The translations under genes and the position numbers were made by a program. From positions 29,877 through 93,876 of the forward strand of contig CAYJBY010000012.1 of assembly GCA_964368645.1 (NCBI GenBank): a DNA stretch of 64,000 bases, in the 5' to 3' direction. The notes beneath the pieces were generated by a model. The model made no database searches, was not told the DNA's origin, and saw nothing but the letters and a program-made list of their open reading frames with translations. Positions 42,288 to 50,995 of the stretch are shown piece after piece. The stretch is from JAEDHM01 sp964368645. Its GTDB lineage: Bacteria > Bacillota > Clostridia > Christensenellales > CAG-1252. Position 1 is the stretch's first letter. Every line of letters begins with the position of its first letter.

Positions 42288-44075
42288 TTATTCCTTGATG
42301 ATAGCCTTGAATGCACAGTTATCAGCGCAAGCTCCGCACTTAATGCACTTGGTCTGGTCGATGACGTGCTTTTCCTTAACCTTGCCGCTAATTGCGTTGA
42401 CGGGGCAGTTACGGGCGCACTTGGTACAACCCTTACAAGCGTCGGTGATGACGTAACGAACCAGCTTCTTGCAAACGCCGGCAGGACACTTCTTGTCAAC
42501 TACGTGAGAAATATACTCGTCACGGAAGAATCTAAGAGTGGAAAGCACGGGGTTAGGAGCAGTCTGTCCCAAGCCGCACAAAGCGTTGTCCTTGATGTAG
42601 TAGCAAAGCTTTTCCATCTTGTCCAAATCCTCAAGGGTTGCATTGCCGTTGGTAACTTTTTCAAGCATTTCCAGCAATCTTCTGGTGCCGATACGGCAAG
42701 GAGTACATTTGCCGCAGCTCTCATCTACGGTGAACTCAAGGAAGAACTTAGCGATATCTACCATACAGGTGTCCTCGTCCATAACGATAAGACCGCCGGA
42801 ACCTACGATAGAACCGATTTTCGCCAGATTTTCGTAATCTATAGGTATATCCATATACTGGGCAGGAATACAGCCGCCGGAAGGACCTCCGGTCTGTGCA
42901 GCCTTAAACTTCTTGCCGTTGGGGATTCCGCCGCCGATATCCTCGATAATGGTGCGGAGAGGAGTGCCCATAGGTATCTCAACCAAGCCTGTGTTGGTAA
43001 TCTTGCCGCCCAAAGCGAAAACCTTGGTGCCCTTGCTCTTCTCGGTGCCCATAGAAGCAAACCAATCTGCGCCCTTCAAGATGATTTGGCAGACGTTGGC
43101 GTAGGTTTCTACGTTGTTCAGAAGAGTCGGCTTTGCAAACAAGCCCTTGTTGGCAGGGAAAGGAGGACGGGGACGAGGCTCGCCTCTGTTGCCCTCGATA
43201 GAGGTCATAAGAGCGGTTTCCTCACCGCAGACGAACGCGCCTGCGCCTAATCTGATTTCGATATCGAAATTAAAGCCCGTACCTAGTATGTTGTCGCCTA
43301 ACAGATTGTATTCCTTAGCCTGTGCGATAGCGATTTTGCAACGCTCAACCGCGATAGGATACTCTGCTCTGACGTAGATGTAACCCTTGCTGGAGTTGCC
43401 TACCGCGTAAGCCGCGATGGTCATTGCCTCCAAAACAGCGTGGGGATCGCCCTCTAATACGGAACGGTCCATAAATGCGCCGGGGTCGCCCTCGTCGGCG
43501 TTAACGCAAACGTATTTGTCGTCGCCGATTGCGTCGTGGGTAAGCTGCCACTTAATACCTGTGGGGAAGCCGCCGCCGCCACGTCCGCGAAGACCGGATT
43601 TCTTAATCTCGTCGATAACCTGCTGGGGAGTCATTGTGGTTAAAACCTTAATCAATGCCTGATAACCGTCGTAGGCTATGTATTCCTCGATATTCTCGGG
43701 GTTGATAACACCGCAGTTACGCAGTGCGACACGAGTCTGCTTTTTGTAGAAGTTGGTGTCGGACAGGGAATTGACAACGCCAACGTCCTTGCTTTCCTTA
43801 TGGAGAAGTCTGGATACGATTCTGCCCTTGATGATATGCTCGTCAATGATTTCGGCTACGTCTTCAACGTGTACGCCGCTGTAAAAAGCACCCTCGGGAT
43901 AAACGATAACGACGGGACCTACCGCGCAAAGACCAAAACAACCGGTCATTACGATTTGGACGTCTTTCTCAAGCTTTTTCTCGGCAATCTGTTTGTTAAA
44001 TTCCGCAATCACGTCTCTGCTGTGATTGGATGTGCAGCCGGTACCGCCGCATACTAAAATCTGGTTTCTGAACAT
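42288..44075 (-). CDS. hydB: Hydrogenase NADH-binding flavoprotein subunit (NuoF-like)
   Basis: This 595-residue protein carries, in order, a thioredoxin-like [2Fe-2S] domain (VCGGTGCTSNHS and CFGLCAVGPVV), the NADH/FMN domain of NuoF (GRGGGGFPTGIKW and GAGAFVCGEETALM), an SLBB domain, and a [4Fe-4S] site in ESCGKCTPCRIGT. A C-terminal two-cluster ferredoxin has CKGCTKCARNCP and CIKCGACADNCA. This is the HydB layout of electron-bifurcating hydrogenases, moving electrons between NAD(H), ferredoxin and HydA. Twelve bases separate it from hydA. Confidence 0.95.
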   Translation of the reverse strand: MFRNQILVCGGTGCTSNHSRDVIAEFNKQIAEKKLEKDVQIVMTGCFGLCAVGPVVIVYPEGAFYSGVHVEDVAEIIDEHIIKGRIVSRLLHKESKDVGVVNSLSDTNFYKKQTRVALRNCGVINPENIEEYIAYDGYQALIKVLTTMTPQQVIDEIKKSGLRGRGGGGFPTGIKWQLTHDAIGDDKYVCVNADEGDPGAFMDRSVLEGDPHAVLEAMTIAAYAVGNSSKGYIYVRAEYPIAVERCKIAIAQAKEYNLLGDNILGTGFNFDIEIRLGAGAFVCGEETALMTSIEGNRGEPRPRPPFPANKGLFAKPTLLNNVETYANVCQIILKGADWFASMGTEKSKGTKVFALGGKITNTGLVEIPMGTPLRTIIEDIGGGIPNGKKFKAAQTGGPSGGCIPAQYMDIPIDYENLAKIGSIVGSGGLIVMDEDTCMVDIAKFFLEFTVDESCGKCTPCRIGTRRLLEMLEKVTNGNATLEDLDKMEKLCYYIKDNALCGLGQTAPNPVLSTLRFFRDEYISHVVDKKCPAGVCKKLVRYVITDACKGCTKCARNCPVNAISGKVKEKHVIDQTKCIKCGACADNCAFKAIIKE

Positions 44076-44086
44076 AAAGCTCCTCC

Positions 44087-44455
44087 TTACTCGTTAGTAA
44101 TCATATATTCGGAAACTTCGTTGCCGTTCACGAGGTGATTAACAACTATGTTTCTTGCCTTATCAGCGTCTAGCTTGATATAAGTGCACTTGGGCTTGCC
44201 GGGCACGTAAACCTCTACGATAGGCTCCAGCTTACACATACCAAGACAGCCTGCACGGGTGATTTTCACATCCTTCAGGTTCCGCTTGGCGACTTCGTCC
44301 ATCAGTGCGTTGAACACGTCACGGGCGCCTGCCGCGATACCGCAAGTCGCCATACCGACCACCACACGGATATCGTTGCTGTCTTTTGCGTCGCGGGTTA
44401 TAATTTCCGCTTGCATTTTGTCCCTAATCGCCTTAATGTCAGCAATCGTCTTCAT
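44087..44455 (-). CDS. [2Fe-2S] thioredoxin-like ferredoxin
   Basis: This 122-residue protein folds like the C-terminal half of NuoE. Cysteines in GMATCGIAAGA and RAGCLGMC provide the [2Fe-2S] ligands. It lies between a HATPase protein and hydB, overlapping the former by four bases, as in related clusters such as the Thermotoga maritima hyd region as I remember it. Likely an electron carrier or adaptor between the sensory and catalytic parts. Confidence 0.85.
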   Translation of the reverse strand: MKTIADIKAIRDKMQAEIITRDAKDSNDIRVVVGMATCGIAAGARDVFNALMDEVAKRNLKDVKITRAGCLGMCKLEPIVEVYVPGKPKCTYIKLDADKARNIVVNHLVNGNEVSEYMITNE

Positions 44456-45003
44456 TTTAATGATCCTCCGTTTTTAATTGTATTTATATTTTCATTGACC
44501 ATATCCTCTACCGAGGATAATATTTCCGCATCGTCCATCGGGAAATCTCCCAATGCTTCCTTAAGCTCCAGCGTATCGAACTCGTACCTTTCGCCGTCCT
44601 GTTCATAGACGAAAACGTACCGAATATCACTGTTGCCTGCGATTAACGTCGTCACCGTCTGCCCTAAATCGCCCAAGGGCAAACAGTCGATATTAGCCGT
44701 GTCGAAGGACGCCGTTACCGTCGTACCCTCGCCTAGCTTGGAGGTAATCCCGAAGGTACCGCCTGCCATCTCGCTTTCCATCTTGATAAGCGGTAAACCC
44801 AACCCCACCTTGCGAGTGGTTCTGGTGGTGGTGAACGGATCGGTCACTCTCTTGAGAAACTCCTCGTCCATACCCTTGCCGTTATCCGTTATGCGGATTG
44901 TAAGCAACGCGCCCTCTAAGCTGACCGTAATGCCTATAAGGGTTGCGCCTGCCTTAACGGAATTCTCCGCGATGTCCAAAATGTTAAGCGATAACTCTCT
45001 CAT
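44452..45003 (-). CDS. Histidine-kinase-like ATPase protein of the hydrogenase operon
   Basis: This 183-residue protein begins as a GHKL ATPase: an N-box in DIAENSVKAGA, a G1 box ITDNGKGMDEE, and G2/F elements TRKVGLGLPLIK and GEGTTVTASF. There is no sensor or phosphoacceptor domain and no membrane helix. A small C-terminal domain (about 110-183) is unassigned. It resembles proteins encoded beside sensory hydrogenases, where it may pass a redox signal. Neighbours: 65 bases after the PHP gene and overlapping the ferredoxin gene. Confidence 0.8.
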   Translation of the reverse strand: MRELSLNILDIAENSVKAGATLIGITVSLEGALLTIRITDNGKGMDEEFLKRVTDPFTTTRTTRKVGLGLPLIKMESEMAGGTFGITSKLGEGTTVTASFDTANIDCLPLGDLGQTVTTLIAGNSDIRYVFVYEQDGERYEFDTLELKEALGDFPMDDAEILSSVEDMVNENINTIKNGGSLK

Positions 45004-45068
45004 AGCTTTACCTTAATTGCCGCAGCTCCTTAAACATATATAAGGATACGCGCATACGCGCCCGCTCG

Positions 45069-45770
45069 TCAGCCCTTAGGCTCCGCCGCCCTAATCGCCG
45101 CGATTATGCCCTTGGGGCTAAGCTCCGTAACCTCCATAACGTGCCCCTCTCCTATGTCGTTAAGGGTATGCGCGTCACTGTCAATCACTACGTTCCTTTG
45201 CGCTTCGTACTCGCGTCTTATCTCGCCGCTCGCCTTTTCGGACAGCTCCACCGTCTTAAACTCAGGCGGAATTACGCCTAATATCGCAAGCATTCCGTTA
45301 CCCTCTCTGTCGATATGAGCAGGAATTGCGATACCGCCGTACCTCTGCACCTCCTCGTAAATCTCGTAGGCGTTCGCCGTAGAGTTCATAAGGAGCAAAT
45401 CCTCCAACTCGCCCACCGTATTATCGTCCTCGTCAACTATAAGCTGATTGCCGAAAACGGACGGCTTGTTAGCTACCTTAACCAGCTCGAAGCTCTCTCT
45501 GTAAGCCTTAAGGCTCGCAAAATCCTCGAACAAGCAAAGCACGTGTATCTCTTCCGAGGTCTGAACTTCGACGGCAGGCACCACCGTTACGTTAAACTGC
45601 TCGCCTGCTTTCAGCGCGACCTCCACGTTATCAATGGCGTTGTGGTCGCTGACCGCCACCGCGTCAAGCCCGTTAAGACTTGCATACGCCACGATGTTGA
45701 CGGGAGTCATATCGTCGTCGGCGCAAGGAGAAAGACAACTATGAATATGCAGATTATACCGTATCTCCAT
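45069..45770 (-). CDS. PHP-domain phosphoesterase
   Basis: This 233-residue protein has the PHP metal motifs: YNLHIHSCLSPCADDDM at the N-terminus, VSDHNA near residue 42, then PAVEVQTSEEIHVLCLF, PAHIDREGNG, and a final DSDAHTLNDIG. These form the trinuclear site of PHP phosphatases. Its partner is unknown. Such a gene is regularly found in clusters with sensory [FeFe]-hydrogenases, suggesting it takes part in the signal output (for example, removing a phosphate or hydrolysing a nucleotide). Confidence 0.87.
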   Translation of the reverse strand: MEIRYNLHIHSCLSPCADDDMTPVNIVAYASLNGLDAVAVSDHNAIDNVEVALKAGEQFNVTVVPAVEVQTSEEIHVLCLFEDFASLKAYRESFELVKVANKPSVFGNQLIVDEDDNTVGELEDLLLMNSTANAYEIYEEVQRYGGIAIPAHIDREGNGMLAILGVIPPEFKTVELSEKASGEIRREYEAQRNVVIDSDAHTLNDIGEGHVMEVTELSPKGIIAAIRAAEPKG

Positions 45771-45800
45771 AACTCCCTTTCAGCTCCCTTTGACCGCCGC

Positions 45801-46139
45801 CTAAATCCCTTTAGGCGCAAGCCCTGCCAAAACTCTTATTGCCGAGCTGACGTCCAGCTCTGTTTCCAACACGGTCACGTCCTGCGCTCTCGCCTTGGCG
45901 GCTGTCTCTTCGGTCGCCTTGACGCCCTCGCACAGCACTACCGCCCCAACCTCGGCTAAGGTGGCAACCGCTATTACGTTGACGTTATTCATAACCGTAA
46001 ACCAGCAACAGCCCGAAGGAGCGCGTCCCATTACGAAGCTAAGGAAATCTCCTGCGTAGCACTCGTTAATCTCGCGAGTAGCGTCGGTAGCGTTGACCGT
46101 ACGGGCGTTAAGAAGTCCGATAATCTTATCAATGGTCAT
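45801..46139 (-). CDS. DRTGG-domain-like protein (second)
   Basis: This 112-residue soluble protein resembles the small DRTGG-type domains found alone near hydrogenase genes: NARTVNATDATREINECYAGDFLSFVMG, then NVNVIAVATLAEVGAVVLCEG and a final helix. It is a distant relative of the product at 47987-48331, with the same strand-helix order. Its ATG overlaps the HydS stop by one base. Probable ligand-binding or regulatory partner. Confidence 0.65.
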   Translation of the reverse strand: MTIDKIIGLLNARTVNATDATREINECYAGDFLSFVMGRAPSGCCWFTVMNNVNVIAVATLAEVGAVVLCEGVKATEETAAKARAQDVTVLETELDVSSAIRVLAGLAPKGI

Positions 46140-47554
46140 TACTGCGCCGCCTTTTTCTTACGCTTGGGGCAAACGGGAGGTTTTCCCGTCTCCTTGCTCT
46201 CGCGGTAAGCTTTGCAGGTCGCCGCACCGGGGCAGTTGTCGCACTCGGATACCGCCGCCGCCGTGACGGTGGCAGCCGCGCCGCCCGTTAATATCGCGGA
46301 AACGCCGCTGGTCAGAAGTCTTGGACATTCCGCCTCTTTGGCGATACGTCCGTTGACCTTATCCTCGCTGAATGCCATACAGCTGGGTGCGCCGCACAAG
46401 CCGCAATCCACCAAAGGAAGCGTACTGCACAGCTCCTTAATGTTAATCATCTTTTGCATAGCCTCTGCTCTATCCTCGTCAAGACGCAACACGTTACGGG
46501 TGTCGGGAGTCTTTTCCCACTGATAGAAAGCAAGGCTCTTACCCTCGGAAGCTAAGGTGTTGAGGTGATCGGGCAGCAGTCTGTTAAGAGCCTGAATCCT
46601 CGCCTTGGCTATAAAGGGGTTTTCCACGTTAAGCACGCCGCCCACGCAACCGCCGGGACAGGCGTTAAGCTCAACGAAATCCACACGGCTTAAGGTCTTG
46701 TTTTCAAGAGCGGTAAGCACGTCTATTACGTTTTCGATGCCGTCGGCAGCCAAGAAACGGTCGTTGTAAATACCGTTAGCCTCACCGCCTGACTGCGCCC
46801 AGGACATACCCACCTTGCCCATTTTTGAAAGGGGTTTCAGGGTGCCTGTGTTCTGATTCTTGATAGCGGTTTGCAGGCGCATATACACGTCGCCTACCGC
46901 CAAAACACCTTCTACGCCGGGTTTCTCCAGTCCGAAACCCTCCTTAAGAGCAAGTACCTTGGCAGGACAGGGGGAAATGAAAAACACTCCTATATCCTCC
47001 GCAGGTACGCCCTTGGCTATCGCCTGCTCACGCGCCAACTTGGCGGCGATATCAGCAGGTGCCTGTAAGGGGAGCAGATTCTCCAGCATATTGTGGTGAC
47101 GGGCAAGTATAAGCTCCAAAACCACAGGGCAAGCCGTGCTGATTGCAGGGAGCTTGACCGCGTCGCGGTTAAAGAGTATTTTGGTAGCCTCGCTGACTAA
47201 TTCTGCCGCTCTTCCCACCTCGTAAACGTCGTCAAACCCGATGGACAGCAGTCCGTTAAGAACCTCGTTGACGTCCTTAAGTCCGGGAAATTGTGCGTAC
47301 AGTGAGGGAGCAGGCAGAGCGATGCGGTACTTGTAGTTGAAGATGGTGTCGAAGCTGTCGTAAGCAGGTTTTTTGGCGTGATGAGGACAGAGTCGAACGC
47401 ACTCGCCGCAGCTTATGCACAAATCGTAAATTATGCTCGCCTTGCCGTCGCGCACTCTGATTGCCTCTGTGGGGCACCTTTTCATACACGTTACACAGCC
47501 GCGGCACTTCTCGGTGTCAAGCGTAACCGTGTGGAGCTTCAACATCTCGTCCAT
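46139..47554 (-). CDS. hydS: Putative sensory [FeFe]-hydrogenase
   Basis: This 471-residue protein has a two-cluster ferredoxin domain (C17-C27 and C46-C56), a shortened hydrogenase domain and a C-terminal Fes-type [4Fe-4S] site (C384, C387, C392, C410), plus a last Cys-rich tail (CDNCPGAATC). H-cluster motifs are altered: STACP (139-143), SPCPAK (194-199) and NACPGGCVGG (297-306). The Cys for proton transfer is Ala while the cluster Cys stays, as reported for the group C sensor HydS of Thermotoga maritima. Neighbouring HATPase, DRTGG and PHP proteins suit a sensor. I infer H2 or redox sensing with low turnover. Confidence 0.82.
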   Translation of the reverse strand: MDEMLKLHTVTLDTEKCRGCVTCMKRCPTEAIRVRDGKASIIYDLCISCGECVRLCPHHAKKPAYDSFDTIFNYKYRIALPAPSLYAQFPGLKDVNEVLNGLLSIGFDDVYEVGRAAELVSEATKILFNRDAVKLPAISTACPVVLELILARHHNMLENLLPLQAPADIAAKLAREQAIAKGVPAEDIGVFFISPCPAKVLALKEGFGLEKPGVEGVLAVGDVYMRLQTAIKNQNTGTLKPLSKMGKVGMSWAQSGGEANGIYNDRFLAADGIENVIDVLTALENKTLSRVDFVELNACPGGCVGGVLNVENPFIAKARIQALNRLLPDHLNTLASEGKSLAFYQWEKTPDTRNVLRLDEDRAEAMQKMINIKELCSTLPLVDCGLCGAPSCMAFSEDKVNGRIAKEAECPRLLTSGVSAILTGGAAATVTAAAVSECDNCPGAATCKAYRESKETGKPPVCPKRKKKAAQ

Positions 47555-47557
47555 ATC

Positions 47558-47983
47558 CTACTTAAAGCAAATTGCCATTGTGACGGTCGTACCCTTGCCC
47601 ACCTCGCTTTGAATGTCAAATTCGTCGGTGTATTTTTTCATATTGGGTAAACCCATACCTGCGCCAAAACCTAATTGTCTTATCTCGTCCGACGCGGTGG
47701 AGTAGCCCGGTTCCACCGCTTTCGCAATGTCCGCGATACCCTTGCCGTGGTCGGTCAGCTTGACCTGCATACGGTCCACGAAGATGACGACGTCCGCTTC
47801 GCCTCCGCCCGCGTGTATAACCATATTAATCTCGCCCTCGTACATTGCAATGGCGATGCGCCTGATATCGTCTGAGGCGATACCCAGCATTTTCAAATGG
47901 TTACGCACGTCCTCGGTAGCGGAACCTGCCGCTACAAAGTTGGTGCCGGAAACGTCGTAGTGAAGCCGTATCCCTTCCGCCAT
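47558..47983 (-). CDS. Anti-sigma-factor-like ATPase (RsbW type)
   Basis: This 141-residue GHKL ATPase resembles RsbW/SpoIIAB: the N-box IAIAMYEGEINMVIHA, G1 box LTDHGKGI and G2 box GFGAGMGLPNMKKYTD, with a final GKGTTVTM. It has no kinase or receiver domains. It is packed three bases from both neighbours, between the DRTGG protein and hydS. Possibly it binds a regulator in response to HydS. Confidence 0.82.
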   Translation of the reverse strand: MAEGIRLHYDVSGTNFVAAGSATEDVRNHLKMLGIASDDIRRIAIAMYEGEINMVIHAGGGEADVVIFVDRMQVKLTDHGKGIADIAKAVEPGYSTASDEIRQLGFGAGMGLPNMKKYTDEFDIQSEVGKGTTVTMAICFK

Positions 47984-47986
47984 ATC

Positions 47987-48331
47987 CTAAGCCTCTGCCT
48001 TCAAGCCTGCGGCATACAATATTCCGCAAGTGCGGAACATATGCTGCTGAACGCAGATCAGCGAAATCCCTTTCGCCTTAGCGGCGTCAACAACCATTGA
48101 GTCGGGACGTTTGCCTCTGACGAATATGATACAGCTCATATCCATCATCTCGGCAGTACGTATTACCTGAGGATTGCATAACCCGGTGACCAGCACCGAC
48201 TGCTCCTTGACGAACGCCAATACGTCGCTCATCATATCCGAAGCGCAAGCAGATTCTACCTCTTTATCAAGATAGTCCTCGCCGCAGAGCAATTCCCCGT
48301 TTAGTTCCGTAATAATATCTCTAATTTTCAT
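47987..48331 (-). CDS. DRTGG-domain-like protein (first)
   Basis: This 114-residue soluble protein has alternating strands and helices (VLVTGLCNPQVIRTAEMMDM, CIIFVRGKRPD, ISLICVQQHMFRTCGILY), consistent with a DRTGG domain, seen elsewhere next to CBS or phosphotransacetylase domains. I chose the ATG at 48331; a TTG at 48358 would add nine residues, and ribosome sites are weak for both. It follows the NuoE-like gene by about 42 bases and leads into the RsbW-like gene. Confidence 0.65.
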   Translation of the reverse strand: MKIRDIITELNGELLCGEDYLDKEVESACASDMMSDVLAFVKEQSVLVTGLCNPQVIRTAEMMDMSCIIFVRGKRPDSMVVDAAKAKGISLICVQQHMFRTCGILYAAGLKAEA

Positions 48332-48373
48332 AAATCTCGGAGCGACGTTATAAGACAACGTCGGAGCCTTACG

Positions 48374-48877
48374 TTACGCGTTCTTGTACTTGGCGATAAT
48401 GCCGGCAACGTCAGCAGTGACCAGTTTGCCGTAAACGTCGCCGTTGACGGTCATAACGGGTGCTAAGCCGCAGCAGCCGATACATCTGGTTGCAACAAAA
48501 GAAAACTCTCTGTCGGGAGTACATTCGTCACTGCCGATACCCAATATCTTCTGTATCTCGTTGAAAATGTCGCCGCTTCCCTTGACGTAGCAGGCGGTAC
48601 CTAAGCATACGGCAACCTCGTGGCGGCCCTTGGGATTAAGCGTAAACTGCGAATAGAAGGTGGAAATTCCGAAAACCTTCTCGAGAGGTACGTTCATCTC
48701 CTCGGCAACTATTTTCTGAACCTCGATAGGCAGATATCCGTATATACCCTGTGCGGTCTGAAGTGCGGGCATAAGGGGACCGTCCACGTTCTTGAAAGGC
48801 TGTAATGCGGCTCTTAATTGAGCCTCCTGCTCCGGAGTGCCGTTAAAAGGAACGCTGGTTAACTTAATCTTAGACAT
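48374..48877 (-). CDS. hydC: Hydrogenase NuoE-like [2Fe-2S] subunit
   Basis: This 167-residue protein is a NuoE/HydC homologue: a helical N-terminal half (LMPALQTAQGIYGYLP) and a thioredoxin-like [2Fe-2S] domain with CLGTACYVKG and ATRCIGCCG as ligands. It passes electrons between the HydB flavin and the rest of the complex. It is the first gene of the operon, with AGGAGGAG before the ATG and a GC-rich GTAA tetraloop hairpin in the leader. Confidence 0.92.
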   Translation of the reverse strand: MSKIKLTSVPFNGTPEQEAQLRAALQPFKNVDGPLMPALQTAQGIYGYLPIEVQKIVAEEMNVPLEKVFGISTFYSQFTLNPKGRHEVAVCLGTACYVKGSGDIFNEIQKILGIGSDECTPDREFSFVATRCIGCCGLAPVMTVNGDVYGKLVTADVAGIIAKYKNA

Positions 48878-48935
48878 AAACTCCTCCTATAAAAGTGAAA
48901 TTACAAAGTATTATCCGCTTACGCGGACAAAATAT

Positions 48936-48963
48936 ATTATACCATATTTTTGCAATAAAGCAA
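48936..48963 (-). promoter_or_regulatory. Probable promoter of the hydrogenase operon
   Basis: Minus strand: TTGCTT, 16 bases, TATAAT. The -10 is strong, the -35 weak. Downstream in the leader a CCGC-GTAA-GCGG hairpin (48914-48925) may stabilise the mRNA. The rest of the spacer to 49165 is AT-rich without genes. Confidence 0.5.
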
Positions 48964-49165
48964 TAGTTTTAAGGAAAATAAGAACGGCAGAATATTCCAA
49001 ATACCGATTTATTTTCGTTTTTTCCGCGTTTTGCTAAAAAAATGCGGAAAATTACGGGTTTCGGCGGTATTTTTTAATTTTTTTAACCGTTTTTGCAATT
49101 TTTTCGCAACACAATTAATTGCGTTTTTTCTTTGCCGTGAGCCTTATTCCGTTTCTTTCGCCGTA

Positions 49166-49194
49166 TTGCAAATTCGCCGCCCCTATGCTATAAT
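49166..49194 (+). promoter_or_regulatory. Promoter of the pterin-cofactor operon
   Basis: TTGCAA, 17 bases, TATAAT. Confidence 0.75.
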
Positions 49195-49201
49195 TGAAAA
49201 A

Positions 49202-49259
49202 ACGCGCCGCTTCGCGCGGCGTACGGCGGAATGCAGGCATTACTTGCACTTCCGTTTTT
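49202..49259 (+). terminator. Leader terminator (attenuator candidate) before mog
   Basis: Just after the predicted start the leader forms a GC-rich hairpin (49202-49222). It is followed by CGGAATGCA / TGCA-C-TTCCG (49227-49254) with TTTTT. This sits between promoter and ribosome site, so it would stop most transcripts unless prevented. Confidence 0.65.
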
Positions 49260-49271
49260 GAGAGGTTTTTT

Positions 49272-49760
49272 ATGTTTAAGGCAAAGGTTATTACGGTTAG
49301 CGACTCCTCCTTCGCAGGCTTACGGGAGGACTTGAGCGGCAAGGTCATCGCCGAGATTTTATCCGAAGCAGGTTACGAGGTTTTGCCCGTGACGGTGGTT
49401 CCCGACGTTAAGGAAATCATTTCGGCGGCTCTTCTTTCCGCCGTTGCAGAGGGCGCGGAGCTTATCCTCACCACAGGCGGCACGGGGCTTTCCGTCCGCG
49501 ACGTTACCCCCGAAGCTACCCTTGCCGTTATCCAAAAACAAGCCCCCGGCATCGCGGAGGCTATCCGCGCCGACAGTATGCGTTATACCCCCAGAGCTAT
49601 GCTCTCCCGTGGGGTGGCAGGAGTTGCGGACGGCTCCCTTATCGTCAATCTTCCCGGTTCCCCCAAGGCGGTGGAGGAGGCTCTTAATTACGTTCTTCCC
49701 ACCCTTTTACACGGCTTGGAAATACTGACGGGCAAGGCTAAGGACTGCGGAAGGAGGTAA
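49272..49760 (+). CDS. mog: Molybdopterin adenylyltransferase-like protein (Mog/MoaB)
   Basis: This 162-residue protein has the MoCF_biosynth fold: VITVSDSSFAGLREDLSG at the start, LILTTGGTGLSVRDVTPEA in the middle and LPGSPKAVEEAL near the end. Members adenylate molybdopterin before metal insertion. GAGG lies seven bases before the ATG at 49272; the frame further upstream runs through the leader hairpins. moeA follows after two bases. First gene of mog-moeA-moeA2-moaA-moaC-MOSC. Confidence 0.9.
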   Translation: MFKAKVITVSDSSFAGLREDLSGKVIAEILSEAGYEVLPVTVVPDVKEIISAALLSAVAEGAELILTTGGTGLSVRDVTPEATLAVIQKQAPGIAEAIRADSMRYTPRAMLSRGVAGVADGSLIVNLPGSPKAVEEALNYVLPTLLHGLEILTGKAKDCGRR

Positions 49761-49762
49761 CG

Positions 49763-50980
49763 ATGGATTTTTATAAGGTTATCCCCTACCGTACCGCTCT
49801 TGCGGAGAGCGTCAAGCATCTGGAAAAAACTATCCGCACGATTACTCTTCCGCTTACCGAGCTTGTGGGCAAACGGCTCGCCGCGGACGTTATCAGTCCG
49901 GAGAATTTACCTGCTTTCGACCGTTCCACCGTGGACGGCTGGGCGGTCAGAGCCGCCGAGACCTACGGCGCAACCGCTGGCTCTCCCGTGATACTCAACA
50001 CAGTCGGCAAGGTGATTATCGGACAACGCCCTCCCTTCGCTCTGGACAAGGGTAAGACGGCGTATATCCCCACGGGGGGTGCGCTTCCCGTCGGCGCGGA
50101 TGCGGCGGTTATGCTGGAGCATAGCGACCTTTTCGGCGAGGACGTTTTGATTAACGCTCCCGTCAGATGCAGAGAGAACGTAATAGCCTGCGGCGACGAC
50201 GTTAAGCAGGGCGAAATATTACTGAAAAAAGGCAGTCGCATCACACCCTTGGCGGTGGGCGTACTGGCAGGAGTCGGCATAACCTCGGCAAGGGTTTACG
50301 CTCCCGTGCGGTTTTACGTTATCTCCACAGGCGACGAGCTTTGCGGCGCGGAGGAAACTCCCTCTTACGGCGCAATCCGCGACGTCAACACCTATTCGCT
50401 TTCGGCGGCAGTGACCGCAATAGGCGGCACGGTGTGCGGTACGAAAAGAGTCAAGGACGCGGAAACCGACCTGAAAGCCGCACTGCTTGAGGCGGCGAGG
50501 TCGGCGGACGTTATACTGATTTCAGGCGGTAGCAGCGTAGGGGAAAAGGACTACACCTACCGCGTTTTCAGGGAGCTTGGCGAGGAGCCTTACATCAAGG
50601 GTATAGCCCTGAAACCGGGCAAACCCACCATCGCCGGCACAGTGTGCGGCATACCTGCGTTCGGCTTGCCGGGGCACCCCTTTGCCGCTTTTGCGGTTTT
50701 CCGCACCTTAATCACCGAGGCTTTGTTTAGCCTTTGGGGCGCAAGGTCGCCCTTCGTTACGGCGGTTACCGCCTGCAATTTCCCATCCGCACCGGGCAGA
50801 ACCACCTTTCAGCCCGTAACCCTTACGGACGGAGAGGACGGACGGCTGTACGCCGCGCCTCTTTTCGGGAAGTCGGGGCTTGCAGGGGCTTTTTGCAGAG
50901 CGGACGGCTTGGCAATGCTTGAGGACAACGCAGAGGGCGCGGACAAGGGACAGACGATAAGGGTTATCCCGTTGGAATAA
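49763..50980 (+). CDS. moeA: Molybdopterin molybdenumtransferase MoeA
   Basis: This 405-residue enzyme inserts molybdate or tungstate into adenylated molybdopterin. It shows the MoeA sequence PAFDRSTVDGWAVRA, IPTGGALPVGADAAVMLEH, the domain III motifs VISTGDEL, GAIRDVNTYSL, ISGGSSVGEKDY and KPGKPTIAGTV, and FGLPGHPFAAF. Length is normal. GGAAGGAGG is its ribosome site. The neighbour 51092-52975 is a paralogue, so one may be for molybdenum and one for tungsten. Confidence 0.94.
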   Translation: MDFYKVIPYRTALAESVKHLEKTIRTITLPLTELVGKRLAADVISPENLPAFDRSTVDGWAVRAAETYGATAGSPVILNTVGKVIIGQRPPFALDKGKTAYIPTGGALPVGADAAVMLEHSDLFGEDVLINAPVRCRENVIACGDDVKQGEILLKKGSRITPLAVGVLAGVGITSARVYAPVRFYVISTGDELCGAEETPSYGAIRDVNTYSLSAAVTAIGGTVCGTKRVKDAETDLKAALLEAARSADVILISGGSSVGEKDYTYRVFRELGEEPYIKGIALKPGKPTIAGTVCGIPAFGLPGHPFAAFAVFRTLITEALFSLWGARSPFVTAVTACNFPSAPGRTTFQPVTLTDGEDGRLYAAPLFGKSGLAGAFCRADGLAMLEDNAEGADKGQTIRVIPLE

Positions 50981-50995
50981 CGACAAGCGGAAGAC

